A stretch of 64,000 bases of DNA from Oscheius tipulae (GCA_037178975.1 JASJZH010000004.1:10664001-10728000), one strand, 5' to 3'. Counted from the first letter of the stretch, positions 1 through 11,359 are shown. Notes: a model not told the origin generated them from the letters alone. Program-made: numbers and translations.

Positions 1-1369
1 CGGATCTGCAGGGGATCTGAACCAAAAGATGCAGGAAGAGGATAGCGAGATGGATGAACAGAGGATGAAGGACAGAAGACGGTACAGCTATGAGCACATC
101 GATGGTGTGGGAGATGAAGGAAGCAGTGATAGTCGAGGAAGAACGGAGGGGGAGAGCACTGATGATCTGAGTAGAGTGAGTAGGAGAGACAGAGAGGCAG
201 AGAGACAGAAAGTCAGAGAGATTGACAGTGAATTTTCCAGAACGAAGAGTCCTCCCACGACGACGACAACGACTCATCCCAACAGACAGATGTGGCCAGT
301 GATGATGGCGGAGGCCGTCCTCTTTTGGAGGACGACGGTCTGGAAGATGACTACGAGGATCCGAACAGTTCCGCTGAGAACTACCCACCGCTCTATGTCG
401 ATCCAAGAGTCAGAAGCACCAACCCGTTTCTCAACCAGGACCTGACCCCGAAGATCTCTCCAGCCGAGCATACACAAAGACACGGAGCCATTTGTTCCCC
501 TCCAGCCAACGACTACTTTGGTCAGAAGAAGGACTTCGACCTATCGGTTTTTGGAGCCCCTTATGCTCCAGCCACGCTTCCTAGACAGGTCACCCCACTG
601 GCTGCGAAGCCCACGGCACCGCCCAAGCCTCTCATCGGACCGGTAGTTTTTGTAAGAACTGTCCTTTAGTGAAAGTACTGGTATGCTCAGGCACCGGCTG
701 TACCACCTCACGGGACAGATTTGGTGGAGACTCCCAAAGAGCCTGTAACTGGAGAACTGATCCAGGTAGCAGCTACTCCAACGACTGTTGAAGATCAGGG
801 AGAGGAGACTATGGCTCAGGTAGGTCTCCTTGTTCTTTTATCTCTTTGTCTCTGTCTTATTCAGACCATTTCAATTTCAGCCCGACCCTGTTCCTAGCTC
901 TCCGCGCATCACTGTAGTGAAGACTCCAGGCCCCAAATTCGTGGAGGGACCTAAAACCCCGAAGCCGAAGAAGAGCAAGGAGAAGAAGAGGTACTTTTTT
1001 ATGTTTTGCCTGCCAATCTGTCAACTTTTTCCTAGGATCGAGCTCCGCTCCTCCGGCAGCGAGTTAGAGACCGATGGTAGTGAGGCAGAGATGTGCATCA
1101 GTGGCTCGAGCGACAAGGTTACCGACAAGTCAAGGAAAAAGAAGAAGAGCCCTGCTTTCCATCTCCTTGGATCAAACCCCTCTGTGGTCCCACCAACCGA
1201 AAAATCCAGCAGCTCGACCAAAAAGAAAGAGGAAAAGCGGAAATTCTCCACGGGAAAGAGGGGCAGTGTCGGGGCTCTGAACTCTTCCTCCTTTGTAAAT
1301 TCTAGCTTCCAAGCAGAGGACCTGGATTCCCCCACGGGGACGCCAAGGATGCTTAAGGGTGCTCTCTAA
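1..1369 (+). CDS. Disordered low-complexity protein, C-terminal part (5' end outside window)
   Basis: Five exons can be chained in frame: to 175, 241-642, 691-819, 881-990 and 1036-1369, with introns of 45-65 nt. The first visible Met is at 29, but the frame is open to the left edge, so the N-terminus may be missing. The product is highly polar: an Asp/Glu/Ser-rich stretch, then a segment with NPF-type and FGAP-type tripeptides (TNPFLNQ, VFGAPYAP), then a Lys/Pro-rich and a Ser/Lys-rich tail. NPF motifs usually bind EH-domain endocytic proteins, and such tails occur in the AAK1/BIKE kinases. No kinase domain is visible here, so that link is only a guess. The first intron contains the GACAGAGA repeat. 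Confidence 0.45.
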
Positions 1370-2106
1370 TCATAAGCTTTTTCACTTTCCTAGAGAGTCT
1401 TTTGGCAAGTTTTGAAAGATTTCGGATTTTTTCACTAGTGGCGCGCCACACTGAACACTTCTTAGCCTGTTTTCTGGACCAGGAAGGTATTTTCGTATAT
1501 TTTGATCTTCTCTACAAGTTTTCTGAGCATCACAAGTCTTAAAAATGCAATCTTCTGATCTAGAAAAAGCTTGGAAGTATCTGACCTTGGAGCGCCTCAG
1601 TGAGCAAAAGTCCCCCAGTCTCTCGAGCAACCCAGAGTACCTACTAGGACCACTCATATCTTTTCTTTGTCTCTCTATCTTTCTCGTAGCACGTAATCTG
1701 TATATATAGAAGCCTAGAATGATTCCTTTCGTCCCGATCTATCCCCACTTTCTCATTGTGATTCTCTTCCAATCTCTCGACTTCAGTGCTATCCAGTAGA
1801 CAGCCGGTTCCGTTTTCTCTTCCATGCATATTGTGAGCAGTTTATTTATTGAGGTAATAAAGTGTACTAGCTTTTTAGGACAAGGTGACAGGAGACAGAG
1901 AGACAGAGACAGCTGTTCAGCTTTAATCCACACTGGGTCCTGAGACGAAACCCAGCCAATGAAAAGCGTCTAATCATAAAAAAGTATAAGGTCAAGACCG
2001 CACATAGTTTACGATATCGATTTAGGATGTTGTTACACGTCACATAAGTGTTTCTCGCTGCCTCTTACAGTTGTTAGTCTGTTAATAACTGATTGTTCTT
2101 CAGAGA
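1370..2106. other. Intergenic, no gene seen
   Basis: A 737-base spacer between two plus-strand genes. It holds an AATAAA-like signal near 1856 and a TTCTTCAG directly before the next start codon, which could be a trans-splice or 5' UTR acceptor. Open frames here have no splice context or family resemblance. Confidence 0.5.
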
Positions 2107-2996
2107 ATGGTACTGGTCACTGTCGAGAATTTGTCCTATTCGGAAGAGCCGAAAGGAGTGATTCGTCTGGTCAAGATCGGGCTTGAATGTCAACAAGAAA
2201 CATCATTGCACGATCTGAAATCGAAAGTCGCAAGAGTAACCGGTGTTCCTGTGAACAATTTCCATCTTGTCCTACCCGGTATGGTCTCTGTTAGGCAGAG
2301 ACACAAATACATGGAGAGACAGAGAGAGAGAGAGACACACACAGACAAAGAGACAGTAAGACAGAGATACAGTGTGACTTTCAGAAAACGTGACCGTCAA
2401 ACAATTATCTACTGGAATTCCTATGGTCTTCAGGATGATAAGAGTGAGTTGGACTTCAAATCTGTTAGAAGCATGTTCCAGATCGATCCAGTTTTCCAAA
2501 TCTTCTTCAAGAATCTGGCTGGAAAGCCTCGGACCCTGGATGTCCGAAGCAGCTACAAGATCGCGAAAGTCAAGGCATTGATTCAAGACAAGGAAACCAT
2601 TCCTCCAAACCTGCAGCGTTTGGATTTTGCAGGTATTTCTGACTATCTCTCTGGATCTTTGTCACTCATGCTCCCCCTCTAGGAAAACCTCTTGATGAGG
2701 ACCGAACTCTCTCCGACTACAATATTTCCGAAGAGTCGACTCTCCACCTGAATCTTCGTCTTCTCAGCTGTGCTACCTCCCGCGTGACCATTTCCCTTTG
2801 GAACGGGGAGAAGATCTATCACAATTCCTGTGGTTGCTGCTACGTCTCGTCTATCAAAACCGAAGTACTCCACCAGACTGGCATCAAGCTGGAGAATCAG
2901 AATCTGTTCTTTGATGGTCAGGAGATGGAAAACACCCGGACCCTCTCTTCTTATACCAGTGATCGCAATGTTGAGCTTCGTTTGATTGTAGTATAG
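2107..2996 (+). CDS. Triple ubiquitin-like domain protein without di-glycine ends
   Basis: Three tandem ubiquitin-like domains. The middle one is clearly ubiquitin-derived: [30 protein letters not shown] and [16 protein letters not shown] match canonical ubiquitin strand by strand. The first and third are much more divergent, the third ending in VELRLIVV just before the stop. The LRLRGG processing site is lost after domain 2 (LRLLS) and absent at the C-terminus, so it should not be cleaved into conjugable monomers; an adaptor or structural role is inferred. The second intron (2633-2682) is clean GT-AG. The first ends at 2433; to keep frame its donor must be a weak GTCTCT near 2284 rather than the better-looking GTATGG at 2279. 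An AATAAA follows near 3083. Confidence 0.75.
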
Positions 2997-3940
2997 ACAG
3001 TCAAGTATACCTCTGTCTCTAAACCCATTTTACAAATTGTATTACTACACGCATTATCTACCCTGTAAGCACATTCCTTCTCAATAAACAGACTGTTTCT
3101 TTGCTAAAAACTGGCAAAGTTCCAAGCCAAGGATACTGTGCGCTGCGCTGTAAACTGGAATGTAAGGAAGGGAAGTAGGGACGGGTTAACTTTCTATCTC
3201 CATTTCTACCAGTTTTTTACTCTTCGGTATAAGTTTGATCCAAGTGGCTATATCCCTCTGACTTAAGCTTAGTGCCGCTACGTTCCTTAACTTGGAACTT
3301 TGTCATTTCTTTTGGGACAGATACAGTAACGATGACCACGGGTTTTGAGGCCCGCGAAGAAGGTTTCACGGCTCTGAAAGCCGGATGGATGTTTTGCCAG
3401 GAGTTTTCCTACTCCCGAGGAAGAAACGAGTTTATTTGAGCTGCGCTCGGACTCGAAAAAGGACACAATGGCTTTCTAATTCAAGTTTATTAGAAAGCAG
3501 CAATTATTATTAGACTGAGGTAATTTTCCTAGTTTTTTAGGGCCGTGTTATGCTGACCTTCTCTTTTAGCTGCGGACCTCAGGTTTCCTCATCTCGTGAA
3601 GCTTCCACTGGAAACTCTCCACACTGCTTCTACCCCTGTTTCTTTCTCTCCAAGGCATGCAACTTTTTAGCTTTGTTCCGAAATTGTTTGGGACTCATAA
3701 ACGGTCCAACAGACCTGCTTGCCATTGAATATTTACCCGGAACATAAGTCTTTGCGCCAGAGCTGATCTTCTCACCGAAAATGTCCTCTCCTAATTGATT
3801 GTCTTGTTATTGTTTGGCTCTCTTCTATTACACCGCCTGTTGTTTTATTGTCCAGCGACCTTTTTGCGGATCCGGCAGATGGCTTGGGCCTGCTGCTGTC
3901 TTTCCCCCCGAGCGCTCATTCATCCAGCTTGCACTCAAGG
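2997..3940. other. Intergenic, no gene seen
   Basis: Contains the 3' end of the preceding transcript (AATAAA near 3083) and the likely promoter of the next gene. No frame has both a credible start and splice structure. Confidence 0.5.
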
Positions 3941-4426
3941 ATGAAGCTCCTTCTCTCTGTCCTCTGCCTAGGATTGACTCTTGCCTTTGATAACCCGATC
4001 GGAACAAGACCCGAGTTTCTTGAGGTTTGATTCATTTGACTGGTTTACAGAGAAGTTCAGACAAACTCGGTGAATTCGACCTCAGTTCGGGGAGTTGCGA
4101 CGTGTCGGGACTCGGACCTAGCCAGGTTCATAAACACGGCCATGCAGAGCTATATTCATAACATGGATTCACTGAGCAGAAGCATTATGGATCAGGTAAG
4201 GGGTGACAGAGACAGAGAGACAGGAAGACCCAGACGTAGGTGTTTTCAGATCAGTGCTGCTCGCAAATCCGGTCAATGGCTCGTCCATGCCCAGATCATC
4301 TCCGGTAGTCGACAGGGTGCCGACTGGCAGACCACTACCAATGCCCCAATCTTTACAGGAAAGGACTACTATGGTTGCTTCTACCACGATACTCAGACCT
4401 ACATTCTTGTTCTTCGTGTCTACTAA
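3941..4426 (+). CDS. Small secreted protein, possible dynein-light-chain-like fold
   Basis: Three exons: 3941-4024, 4061-4195 and 4250-4426, with introns of 36 and 54 nt, all phase 0. The start gives a strong signal peptide (MKLLLSVLCLGLTLA). The mature protein is about 115 residues. Its order of elements, a helix ending in NMDSLSRSIMDQI, then GQWLVHAQIISG, then a Tyr-rich strand YYGCFYHDTQTYILVLRV, resembles the helix-strand order of LC8-type dynein light chains (two helices, a W-H-containing strand, then a hydrophobic strand). The similarity is weak and the signal peptide would make this an extracellular version. An alternative is an unrelated secreted alpha/beta protein. The second intron carries the GACAGAGA repeat. 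Confidence 0.6.
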
Positions 4427-4726
4427 TAGGGTGTGACTTCCTAATAAATTTGCTTCACAGTCCTTGAAAGAGAGACAGAAACAGAGCACAGAACAGTCAA
4501 AAATTGTTGATAGATTATTGCCGGTTTGGTCATCATGATTCACAGAGTCCTGCCTATTTCCAGCACATTGAGTGTTCTTCGACAGTTCTGTCTGTTCCCA
4601 TTCATGCGAGGCTACTCCAATTGATACCACATTCAACGCTGAACACTCCTCGCGCCAGATTATGCTAATCGGCCTCTATATCATTGTCAGTTGATTCGAT
4701 TGAACACAGTCTGAAACAAAGTCGTG

Positions 4727-6479
4727 ATGGGAAAGTTTCGATACTTGTTACTGACATTGGCAGCCTTTTCTTCGGGATTTGTGTACTGTAATAGAGTAGC
4801 GTTCAATTTTACAGTAATCTGTCAAGAGCCGACGAATCCAACTGAGAGGCCAGGTACTGAGCCGAATATACGGAACTGTATTTTTTAGATTACTACCTGA
4901 AGGATGGAGCCAACAAGGCGTGGATGTTCATGGCTAGCGCCATTGGTACGACGTTGGGACCGATTCCGTTAAACTGGGCATACAAGCTGGAAACCAGGTG
5001 GGTGACAGACATAGAGACAGAGAAACAGAGAGACAGAAAAGTAAAGAGACAGGGAGACAAAGAAAGTACTGTTCTAGATTCACCATCATTCTCTACGGTC
5101 TAATGTCCGTCCTAGCTGCAAGCTTCTATCCCCTGGCTGACTCTATGGGCTACAAGCCAGCATTCATCTCCCGTTTCTTCTCAGTAAGTCTACCCTTCTT
5201 TGTCTATAAACAGTATAGGGCTTTGCCTTCGCCGGTCAAATGCACATCTCCAACGAGCTAACTCTACGCTGGGCTCGGAAAGACGAAACTTCTTTCTTCT
5301 TCGCGGTTCTGCTGTCCACGTCCCAGCTTGGTCCTCTGGTAGCCATGGCTCTCGGTGGCGAGATGTGTTCCTCGTCTCTTGGCTGGGAGTGGACCTACTA
5401 CGTCCTGGCGTTCTTCACAGCTGTCATCACAGCTGTTTTGTGTGTTCTCTACTCAGACGATGTTGTCAACAACAAGTGAGTTCGGAACAAACGTTCGCAT
5501 GGGAAACAGATTGCTTTTTTCCAGGTTCTGTTCAGAAGACGAAATCAAAGAGATCATAAAAGGAAAGACACCTCATTCTAAGGAGAAGGCTCCAGTTCCG
5601 CATATCGCATTGCTGACCGACAAGGGAGTGATGGCTTGTTTCCTACTGTTCTGTGGATACTACTTTGGCTAGTCACTGTCAGTGCCATTGTCTTTAATAC
5701 AGTTTTTTCAGGCATGATGCTCTACCAAATGTACAGTCCCACCTTCATCAAACAAGTATGCCATCAAATCATCTATCCACAAATTTTTCGATTTCAAGGT
5801 CCTCAACTTCACAGTCCGAGAAACTGGCTGGTTCTCTGGTATCCCTATGCTCATCGCCATTGTCATCAAGATAGCATTGGGAAAGGTACTTGACCACGGA
5901 TGGGGTCTCTCCCAAAAGTGGAGATTCTTTGGTCCACTGATCGTACTTGAAGGACTGAGCACTGTTTTCATTTTCCTCACTGGTATAGTAGGAATATCCA
6001 GTTGCTAATCAGACAAAAAGTTTTAGGCCGAAAGTAGAGTCATCGCTCTGGTCAACATGTTACTCTTTGCTTCGATTCATGCCTTCGTACCGGTTATCTA
6101 TGGAAGAACTCTTCAAATTGTAAGAATCGTTCCTGACTCTGTCTCTTTGTCTTTCTTTCTTCTTGACTATCCCTGTGACTCTCTTTAGATCTGCGGTCAA
6201 CACGCTCACTTCGCCCTCAATCTGAACATCCTACTGGCCGGTCTCGTTCAAATCCTCCTCCCAGGAGGAGTTCATCTGCTCACACCGGACAATTCTAAGG
6301 AAGAGGTATGAGTCGAGAAACTTCCAAATTGCTTGCCCTTGCAGTGGAGCCGTCTCTTCTACATCGTTGCCGGAATCTGTGTTCTCACTTCAGCGATCTA
6401 TGTACTTTTTGCCGAGCCAAAAACTGCTAAATGGGCGCAAGTGAGAGAGAAGGAGGAGAAAAATGATAGTTGTGAATAA
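4727..6479 (+). CDS. SLC17-like major facilitator superfamily anion transporter
   Basis: Multi-exon membrane protein. Recognisable blocks: N-terminal helix with RYLLLTLAAFSSGFVYCNRV (the sialin/VGLUT-type first helix), a loop, helices around FTIILYGLMSVLAASFYPLA, a central RWARKDETSFFFAVLLSTSQ segment matching the SLC17 'W.P..ER' helix 4-5 region, then WEWTYYVLAFFTAVITAVL followed by a Ser/Glu linker (FCSEDEIKEIIKGK) where SLC17 proteins carry their S.EE..YI central loop. The first intron is 4854-4888 (35 nt); the second (from 4999) is filled with the GACAGAGA repeat. The C-terminal exon ends in a polar cytoplasmic tail and TAA at 6477. The substrate cannot be read from sequence; SLC17 members carry phosphate, sialate, glutamate or nucleotides. 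Confidence 0.75.
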
Positions 6480-6753
6480 ATAGTTTTAATTAGTTAGTGT
6501 TTCTCTGTCCGGTGATGCAGATACCAATACAAGTCACGGACGTTTGTGTCTATTGGCAAGACGCCAGCCGCTCATTTTTCCCTCCTCTCGAATGTTTGTC
6601 CGTCTCCTATTATGAGCTTAGCGACAGAGACGGAGACAACTGTCTTCCCAGATATTTTCAGCCAAAAGATAAGAGGAACGAAACATAACAGAAGCTCGTT
6701 CTGCAGAATGGAGCACGCGGGTCCATGTTGTTGTTTTCGGCCCCCCAGTCCAG

Positions 6754-6759
6754 TATAAA
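6754..6759 (+). promoter_or_regulatory. TATA box upstream of IF1
   Basis: TATAAA within CAGTATAAAAAGACACG, 87 bases before the IF1 start codon. The spacing leaves room for a short 5' leader. Confidence 0.5.
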
Positions 6760-6840
6760 AAGACACGTGAGAGAGCTTGGAAAGATCAATTTTCCTTCCT
6801 CTTTCACCCCCAAAACTTCAAAAAATGTCCTATTACAGCA

Positions 6841-7967
6841 ATGATACGCCAGATTGCTGCTACCCGCTTCGTCAAAATCCCCGAAAAGTGAGTTCATTTC
6901 TTAGTACCTTGAACTGCAAAATCACGTGGCTTCGCGGATGGTCAACAACCTCTGGCCGTTTGCCTTCCGCGTTCAATTTTGTGTCCCCCCAAAAAGAGTG
7001 GAGTAGCTGTGAGAATGTTACACAGTGCTATTTGAATCCGGTTCGGCTGAAAAAGTGACGAGAGACCTGAAAAAGAGACGGAGAAGTGTTCCAGAGAGTC
7101 ATGAGGAACGATTTCGCAACTATTGGGGCCACCCCAAAGTTTCGAAACCTAGAGTCTTTGTCTTATTTCTTGCCTTACTCTTTCCATTAAACGGACGCAA
7201 AGCTAGAGTGACCGTCCAAAGCAAGTCCGTGTTGGACAAAAGTAAGCACCTTCTTTTTTCCAACCACAATTTCAGTGTTTTTCGCTCCAGTGAAGAGCCA
7301 CACTTTAGAACTTTTTTTCATCTTCTTTTTTGACGAGACATTGTAAAATACTCATTTAGTTACCTATCCTCAGCTCTTCTTCCTGTATCACGTCCAGGCA
7401 GCGCGATTAACTCGCATCTGTTTACTTGTTCGTTTTGTTGTTTGCGGACAGTGGATGGGCAAAACGTAGGTGAAGTGTCTGTTGTTTTCGGGCAAAAACA
7501 ACCGAGACTATTTTCCACTGGAAAAGAGAGATTTTTGAAATTGCATTTCAGACTAGCTGTCCGAGCCATGAGTGGAACCTATGGAGATGGAGTTGGAAGA
7601 GTAGGTCACTCTCAGTTTTTAGAAGCTACAATTTTTGGGGAGGAGGGTCAGGAGGATCCATTCGTGACGCTGGAGGAATATTTGGAAAGATGGAGGCTGC
7701 CAGAGAGGGAGAGTACTTCTTAAAGAAGGTAGGAGAGAAAGACAGAGAGATAGAGAGAGAGTCTTCTTTTCAGGAGAAGGAAACCATGGCATATTTCCGC
7801 GAGCACCTCGAGGAAGAGATCCAACATCACAAGGAACTGATGGAGCGTTCAGCTATCGTAAGTTTAGCGAGCGTCTCGCATCAGATCACGGTCCGATTTT
7901 GCAGGCGATGGAAGAAAGTAAGAAAGCGTTGGCCGAACTGACTGCCCGACAAGCCGCTCAAAAATGA
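6841..7967 (+). CDS. Mitochondrial ATP synthase inhibitor IF1
   Basis: IF1 binds and inhibits the F1 ATPase when the mitochondrial matrix acidifies. Exon 1 (6841-6887) encodes a basic amphipathic transit peptide (MIRQIAATRFVKIPE). A long 662-nt intron follows, then 7552 onward, an exon ending 7728, 7774-7857 and 7905-7967. The signature GGSIRDAGGIFGKMEAARE and EEEIQHHKELMERS match the inhibitory helix and coiled-coil of IF1, close to the nematode MAI proteins (GDGVGR then GGSGG). The junction after GDGVGR does not resolve with the obvious GTAGGT donor at 7601; frame is kept by a weak GTCACT donor at 7605 joined near 7643-7646. An out-of-frame ATG at 6825 could act as an upstream ORF. A cluster of His in the helix is consistent with pH sensing. 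Confidence 0.85.
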
Positions 7968-8057
7968 CAACAGCAGCAGCACAAGACTGCCCGGATGTAA
8001 ATAGTCAAAAGAATTACTGTATTTTTGTACTGGTGTGTGTAAATAGTGAGAGTGAGA

Positions 8058-8719
8058 TCATTTTCCTCGTGGAGCATTGCATCCTCCTAGTTGATAACTA
8101 CTTCCGGCTGAGCCACAGTCACAGTAGTAGCGAGGGGTGTAGCCGACGTAGTCGTAAATTCGCCCTCCTGAAATATAGGCTGGTTGGGAAGGAACAGAGC
8201 TACTCCCTTCTCTCTGTTCCCCTGTCTCTCTGCCCTTTTCTCTCTGTCTCTTTTCCTCTAGGGTCATCGTTAGAAAACTCACTGCATTCTGTCTGATACG
8301 CCGTCTGCCATTGTCCATTGTAGTAGACACTGTTGTATCCCTCCTGTCTCGGGATTTGGTTAATATTACTGTATCCGTAGTAGTAGCTGCTCCCATAGCC
8401 TGAGTTCCCATAGTTGTAGCCATTTCCTCCAACTACTGACCCCGTGTTATCATTCGGACCAGAGTGATAATAGTAGGTGCGATCGTTTCCTACACGGTGG
8501 TAGGTCAAGTAGGGTCTGCCCTGGAGCTGATTTATTAAATCTAAAGAAGACTTATGATATTTTAATTGTTTTTTCATACCGCTGAGATGAATTCCGTCAG
8601 ACTCGTGGGGTTCATCGTCACAGTCTATCGTTGCTACTGAACAGAGATAAATTGATGTGTGAGATTGGGAAATTACCGAGAGTGGCTAGTAGAATGAAAA
8701 GATGGAAGCGATTGAACAT
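8058..8719 (-). CDS. Secreted Gly/Asn/Tyr-rich protein
   Basis: Four exons on the minus strand, start at 8719. The first encodes a signal peptide (MFNRFHLFILLATLVATIDC). The middle exon is rich in Tyr, Gly and Asn (YNYGNSGYGSSYYYGYSN), and the last, after an intron containing the GACAGAGA repeat, carries a Cys-containing end (YYCDCGSAG...GGC). The second intron uses GTATGA to CTTCTTTAG, which keeps the frame open. Composition resembles extracellular matrix or cuticle-associated secreted proteins of nematodes, but I do not recognise a family. Confidence 0.6.
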
Positions 8720-9409
8720 TTTGGGCGAGCAATAGGGAAACATGAATTAGCGACAGGGCTTTATGCTGGCTGAAATGGAAACTATTCGCCTAATGGTCAC
8801 ATTACAACGGGTTCTTGACCAAACTGTTGCTGCTAGTGCGGAGACCAAACGATAGAAAGTCGGGAAGTTACAAACAAGGAGACTGAAACAGGGAGAGAGA
8901 CAGAGAAACAGAGAGACAGGAGCGACAGAGCTACAGGAGAGGCAGAGAGATAGAGAAACAGAGACAGACAGAGATGAAAACCAATCCGTGAAGCTGATTA
9001 TATGAGTCACGGTGATAGAAAAGTAAATCATTTTCGAATGTTTTGATTCTTTGAATCTCCTTTTTGGATCCTTTTCTACGCAATCCAGTTTCGTGGCAAG
9101 TAGCGGTGAATTTAGGATGAGCTGGATTGTTTCAAAAGAATAGGAAGCTTGTTGCTCAATCTTTCGCGGGGCGAGAGGCTGTCGCTGTGGGAAAATGAGG
9201 TCAATCACCTTTCTTTCAGGAAGAGACAGAAGGACAGAGATACAGACAGATCGTGCTATCTTTGAACTGTCTTCTTCGTCTTGTCATTGAAGCAAGAAAT
9301 ACTTAAAGACTGGGAGATTACCACTAAACCTTTATGATACCCAAAACAATACAGTGAGAAAGAGAACAAGGATCTACCACAACGTCCGTCTTACAGCTTT
9401 GCTAGTTCG
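8720..9409. other. Intergenic, simple-repeat rich
   Basis: Contains GACAGAGA-type repeat near 8885-8970 and 9222-9250. A minus-strand open frame (8747-9208) runs through the repeat and is not credible as a gene. Confidence 0.5.
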
Positions 9410-9640
9410 CTAGTCCCTTCTAGTTCGGGTAGAGTCTTCGAAGACTGTCCGAGAGTACGGGTCGAGCTCGATCCCGTACTCATGGACAATCTTCTCCAGA
9501 TCTTCGAGAGCTTCTTTACATAGGCTGAAGGTGAAGAAGACGACAATAACACCGACGTAGATCAGATCCAAGGCAAGTTTAAAAGCCTCCTCCCTAGTGA
9601 GGTCTTCTGTACCGATAGCCATTGAGATTGTATTAGCCAT
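9410..9640 (-). CDS. Small single-pass membrane protein, paralog A
   Basis: A 76-residue single-exon frame: polar N-terminus, one hydrophobic helix (LDLIYVGVIVVFFTFSL), then CKEALEDLEKIVHEYGIELDP. The same ending occurs in the gene at 9911-10517 (TLANLEKILTYYGIHPN), so the pair is a tandem duplication, which supports both being real. No named family recognised. An additional upstream exon cannot be excluded. Confidence 0.55.
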   Translation of the reverse strand: MANTISMAIGTEDLTREEAFKLALDLIYVGVIVVFFTFSLCKEALEDLEKIVHEYGIELDPYSRTVFEDSTRTRRD

Positions 9641-9910
9641 GGGAGTTAGAGAGACATAAAGACAGAAAGACAGAGAGATAGAGAGACAGAGAGGCAGGGA
9701 GATAGGAAAACAAGGAAACAGAGAGGGGAAGAAAAATCAAAAGTTGCGACCGAGAGACTATTGAGGCAATGAGAGAGCACTAGAAAAAGAATTTCCAAAC
9801 AGAAATCGACTGTTGATTTTCTATACTTGGTCTTTCAGAAAGAGATACAACAAATTATTAATGTCCACTTTCATAAAATTGAACTTCAATACCAGACGAT
9901 AGCCACCAGT

Positions 9911-10517
9911 CTAGCACTTTCTAATTTGTCTTCTTCTGCTTCCAGCTGCTGTAGTACTCGAACGCAACGAGCAATGTCCACCATTGCCCTGCGGCACAGT
10001 ATTTGGATGGATTCCGTAATAAGTCAGAATCTTCTCGAGATTGGCCAGGGTGTCCTGTGAGCGCCGATGATTCAAACGAAACAACAGACACATAATTGTG
10101 CAGTCCAAAAAACCGTGGACGATTGACCAAATCTTCTCGAAAGAGTGGTGTCACGAAGCTGTTGCTGTCTCTCTTTCTCTTACCTGGGACAGTGATCTAA
10201 GCTGCATCTGGATAGGATAAAGTACGTCCGGCGACCGCATTCCAAGGCGTTCTCATACCATCTCACTGTAGCCAGAACGAATTTCGACTCGTGCACCTGA
10301 TCTGCCAGGACGAAGATTCTGAACAAACCGAGCATTTGAAATAGGAGGTAGGCTCAAAGAGTGAAGACAAACCTCGTACCAGGCCGGATGGAACATCGCC
10401 AACAGGAATGACAGGTAGATGACGTCGACCAGGAAGACAGCAACGGGCTCTCCGATCTCTCCTATACACGAAATGACCAGATGCATGACCCCGACGATAT
10501 CGTTCACGTTGGACATA
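9911..10517 (-). CDS. Small membrane protein, paralog B
   Basis: Two exons, 10517-10373 and 10054-9911, joined phase 0 across a 318-nt intron. The first encodes a hydrophobic segment (PVAVFLVDVIYLSFLLAMF); the second encodes DTLANLEKILTYYGIHPN and a short Arg/Ser tail. The shared Leu-Glu-Lys-Ile...Tyr-Gly-Ile block links it to 9410-9640. An extra exon inside the large intron is possible. Function unknown. Confidence 0.5.
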
Positions 10518-10757
10518 AGTGACAAATTGCTTAAGAAACAGAGAGACAGAGAAACAGCGACATGAGACGAGAGGAAGTCATAGTGAATGAATGACAGGAC
10601 CTTATGACAGGAGAGAGAAGCAAAATGAACACAAACTTTGGTTAGTTTATGAACACTAACGATAGAATTTAGATGAGTCACAGTGAGTGGAAAGCCCCTC
10701 TTTCTGTCTATAAGACAGTAAACCATTTACAAATGTTTATTTTCAATAGTTTCTTCC

Positions 10758-11230
10758 TCAGATTTTTTTTGTGAGCAATACGAGTTTCTTTAGACAATAC
10801 TTGCCACTGGCACAAATCATATTCGGTCCGTACTTTTTGCAATCCTCGTCAGTTTTGTATGGAAAAAACCCTTCTCATGAGACATCAACGATGGTATGTT
10901 CAGCATCTGCTGTTCAAAGAGACAGAGGCTCTATTCGATCTTCCTCTCTCAGATGCGTTTATCCATCTCGATTCGAGGTATACGGCTGAAGATTGGAAGA
11001 GTCCATTGTCACAGAACATGTTGTATCCGTACTTCTTGCAATCTTCGTCAGTCATACAGGACTTCCCATTGCCAACAATGGCCCTAGCTAGAGAGACCAG
11101 CATGAGGACAAGAATCTAAAGTGTTATGGCTTTCAAGAAGAGCTGCTTAGGCTACCAAGAGGAGAAGAGCAATGTGACAGACTGAGAGGCTGATTAAAAG
11201 GTAGTACTACTGATTTATTACCAAGAACAT
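10758..11230 (-). CDS. Secreted small Cys protein with a duplicated DEDCKKYG exon
   Basis: A tiny first exon (ATG TTC TTG, 11230-11222) splices to 11115, giving a signal peptide MFLILVLMLVSLARA. The mature part begins with a motif containing CMTDEDCKKYGYNMFC. A second, separate copy of the motif (TDEDCKKYGPNMIC, then a final Cys and Lys) lies near 10760-10860 and ends at a stop at 10758. How the copies join is unclear: they may be two repeats of one protein or alternative exons. Short spacing between cysteines suggests a disulfide-stabilised secreted peptide; no family is recognised. Confidence 0.45.
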
Positions 11231-11359
11231 TTAGAACAAAAGCGACTATTGCGGCTAACACTAGGCTCAAAACAACAGAGCTACAGGTTCAAATATACAC
11301 GGATAGGATTGATATTGATAAGCTTGTTAGGGGATGGAATAGACATTGCAAATGAGCGA

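Noticed and set aside
6825-6887. Alternative IF1 start MSYYSNDTPDCC
   Set aside because: Out of frame with the IF1 body; the next ATG (6841) gives a proper mitochondrial presequence in the correct phase.
8747-9208. Minus-strand open frame of 153 codons
   Set aside because: Much of it is translated simple repeat (Ser/Leu runs from TCTCTGTC), with no splice signals or family resemblance.
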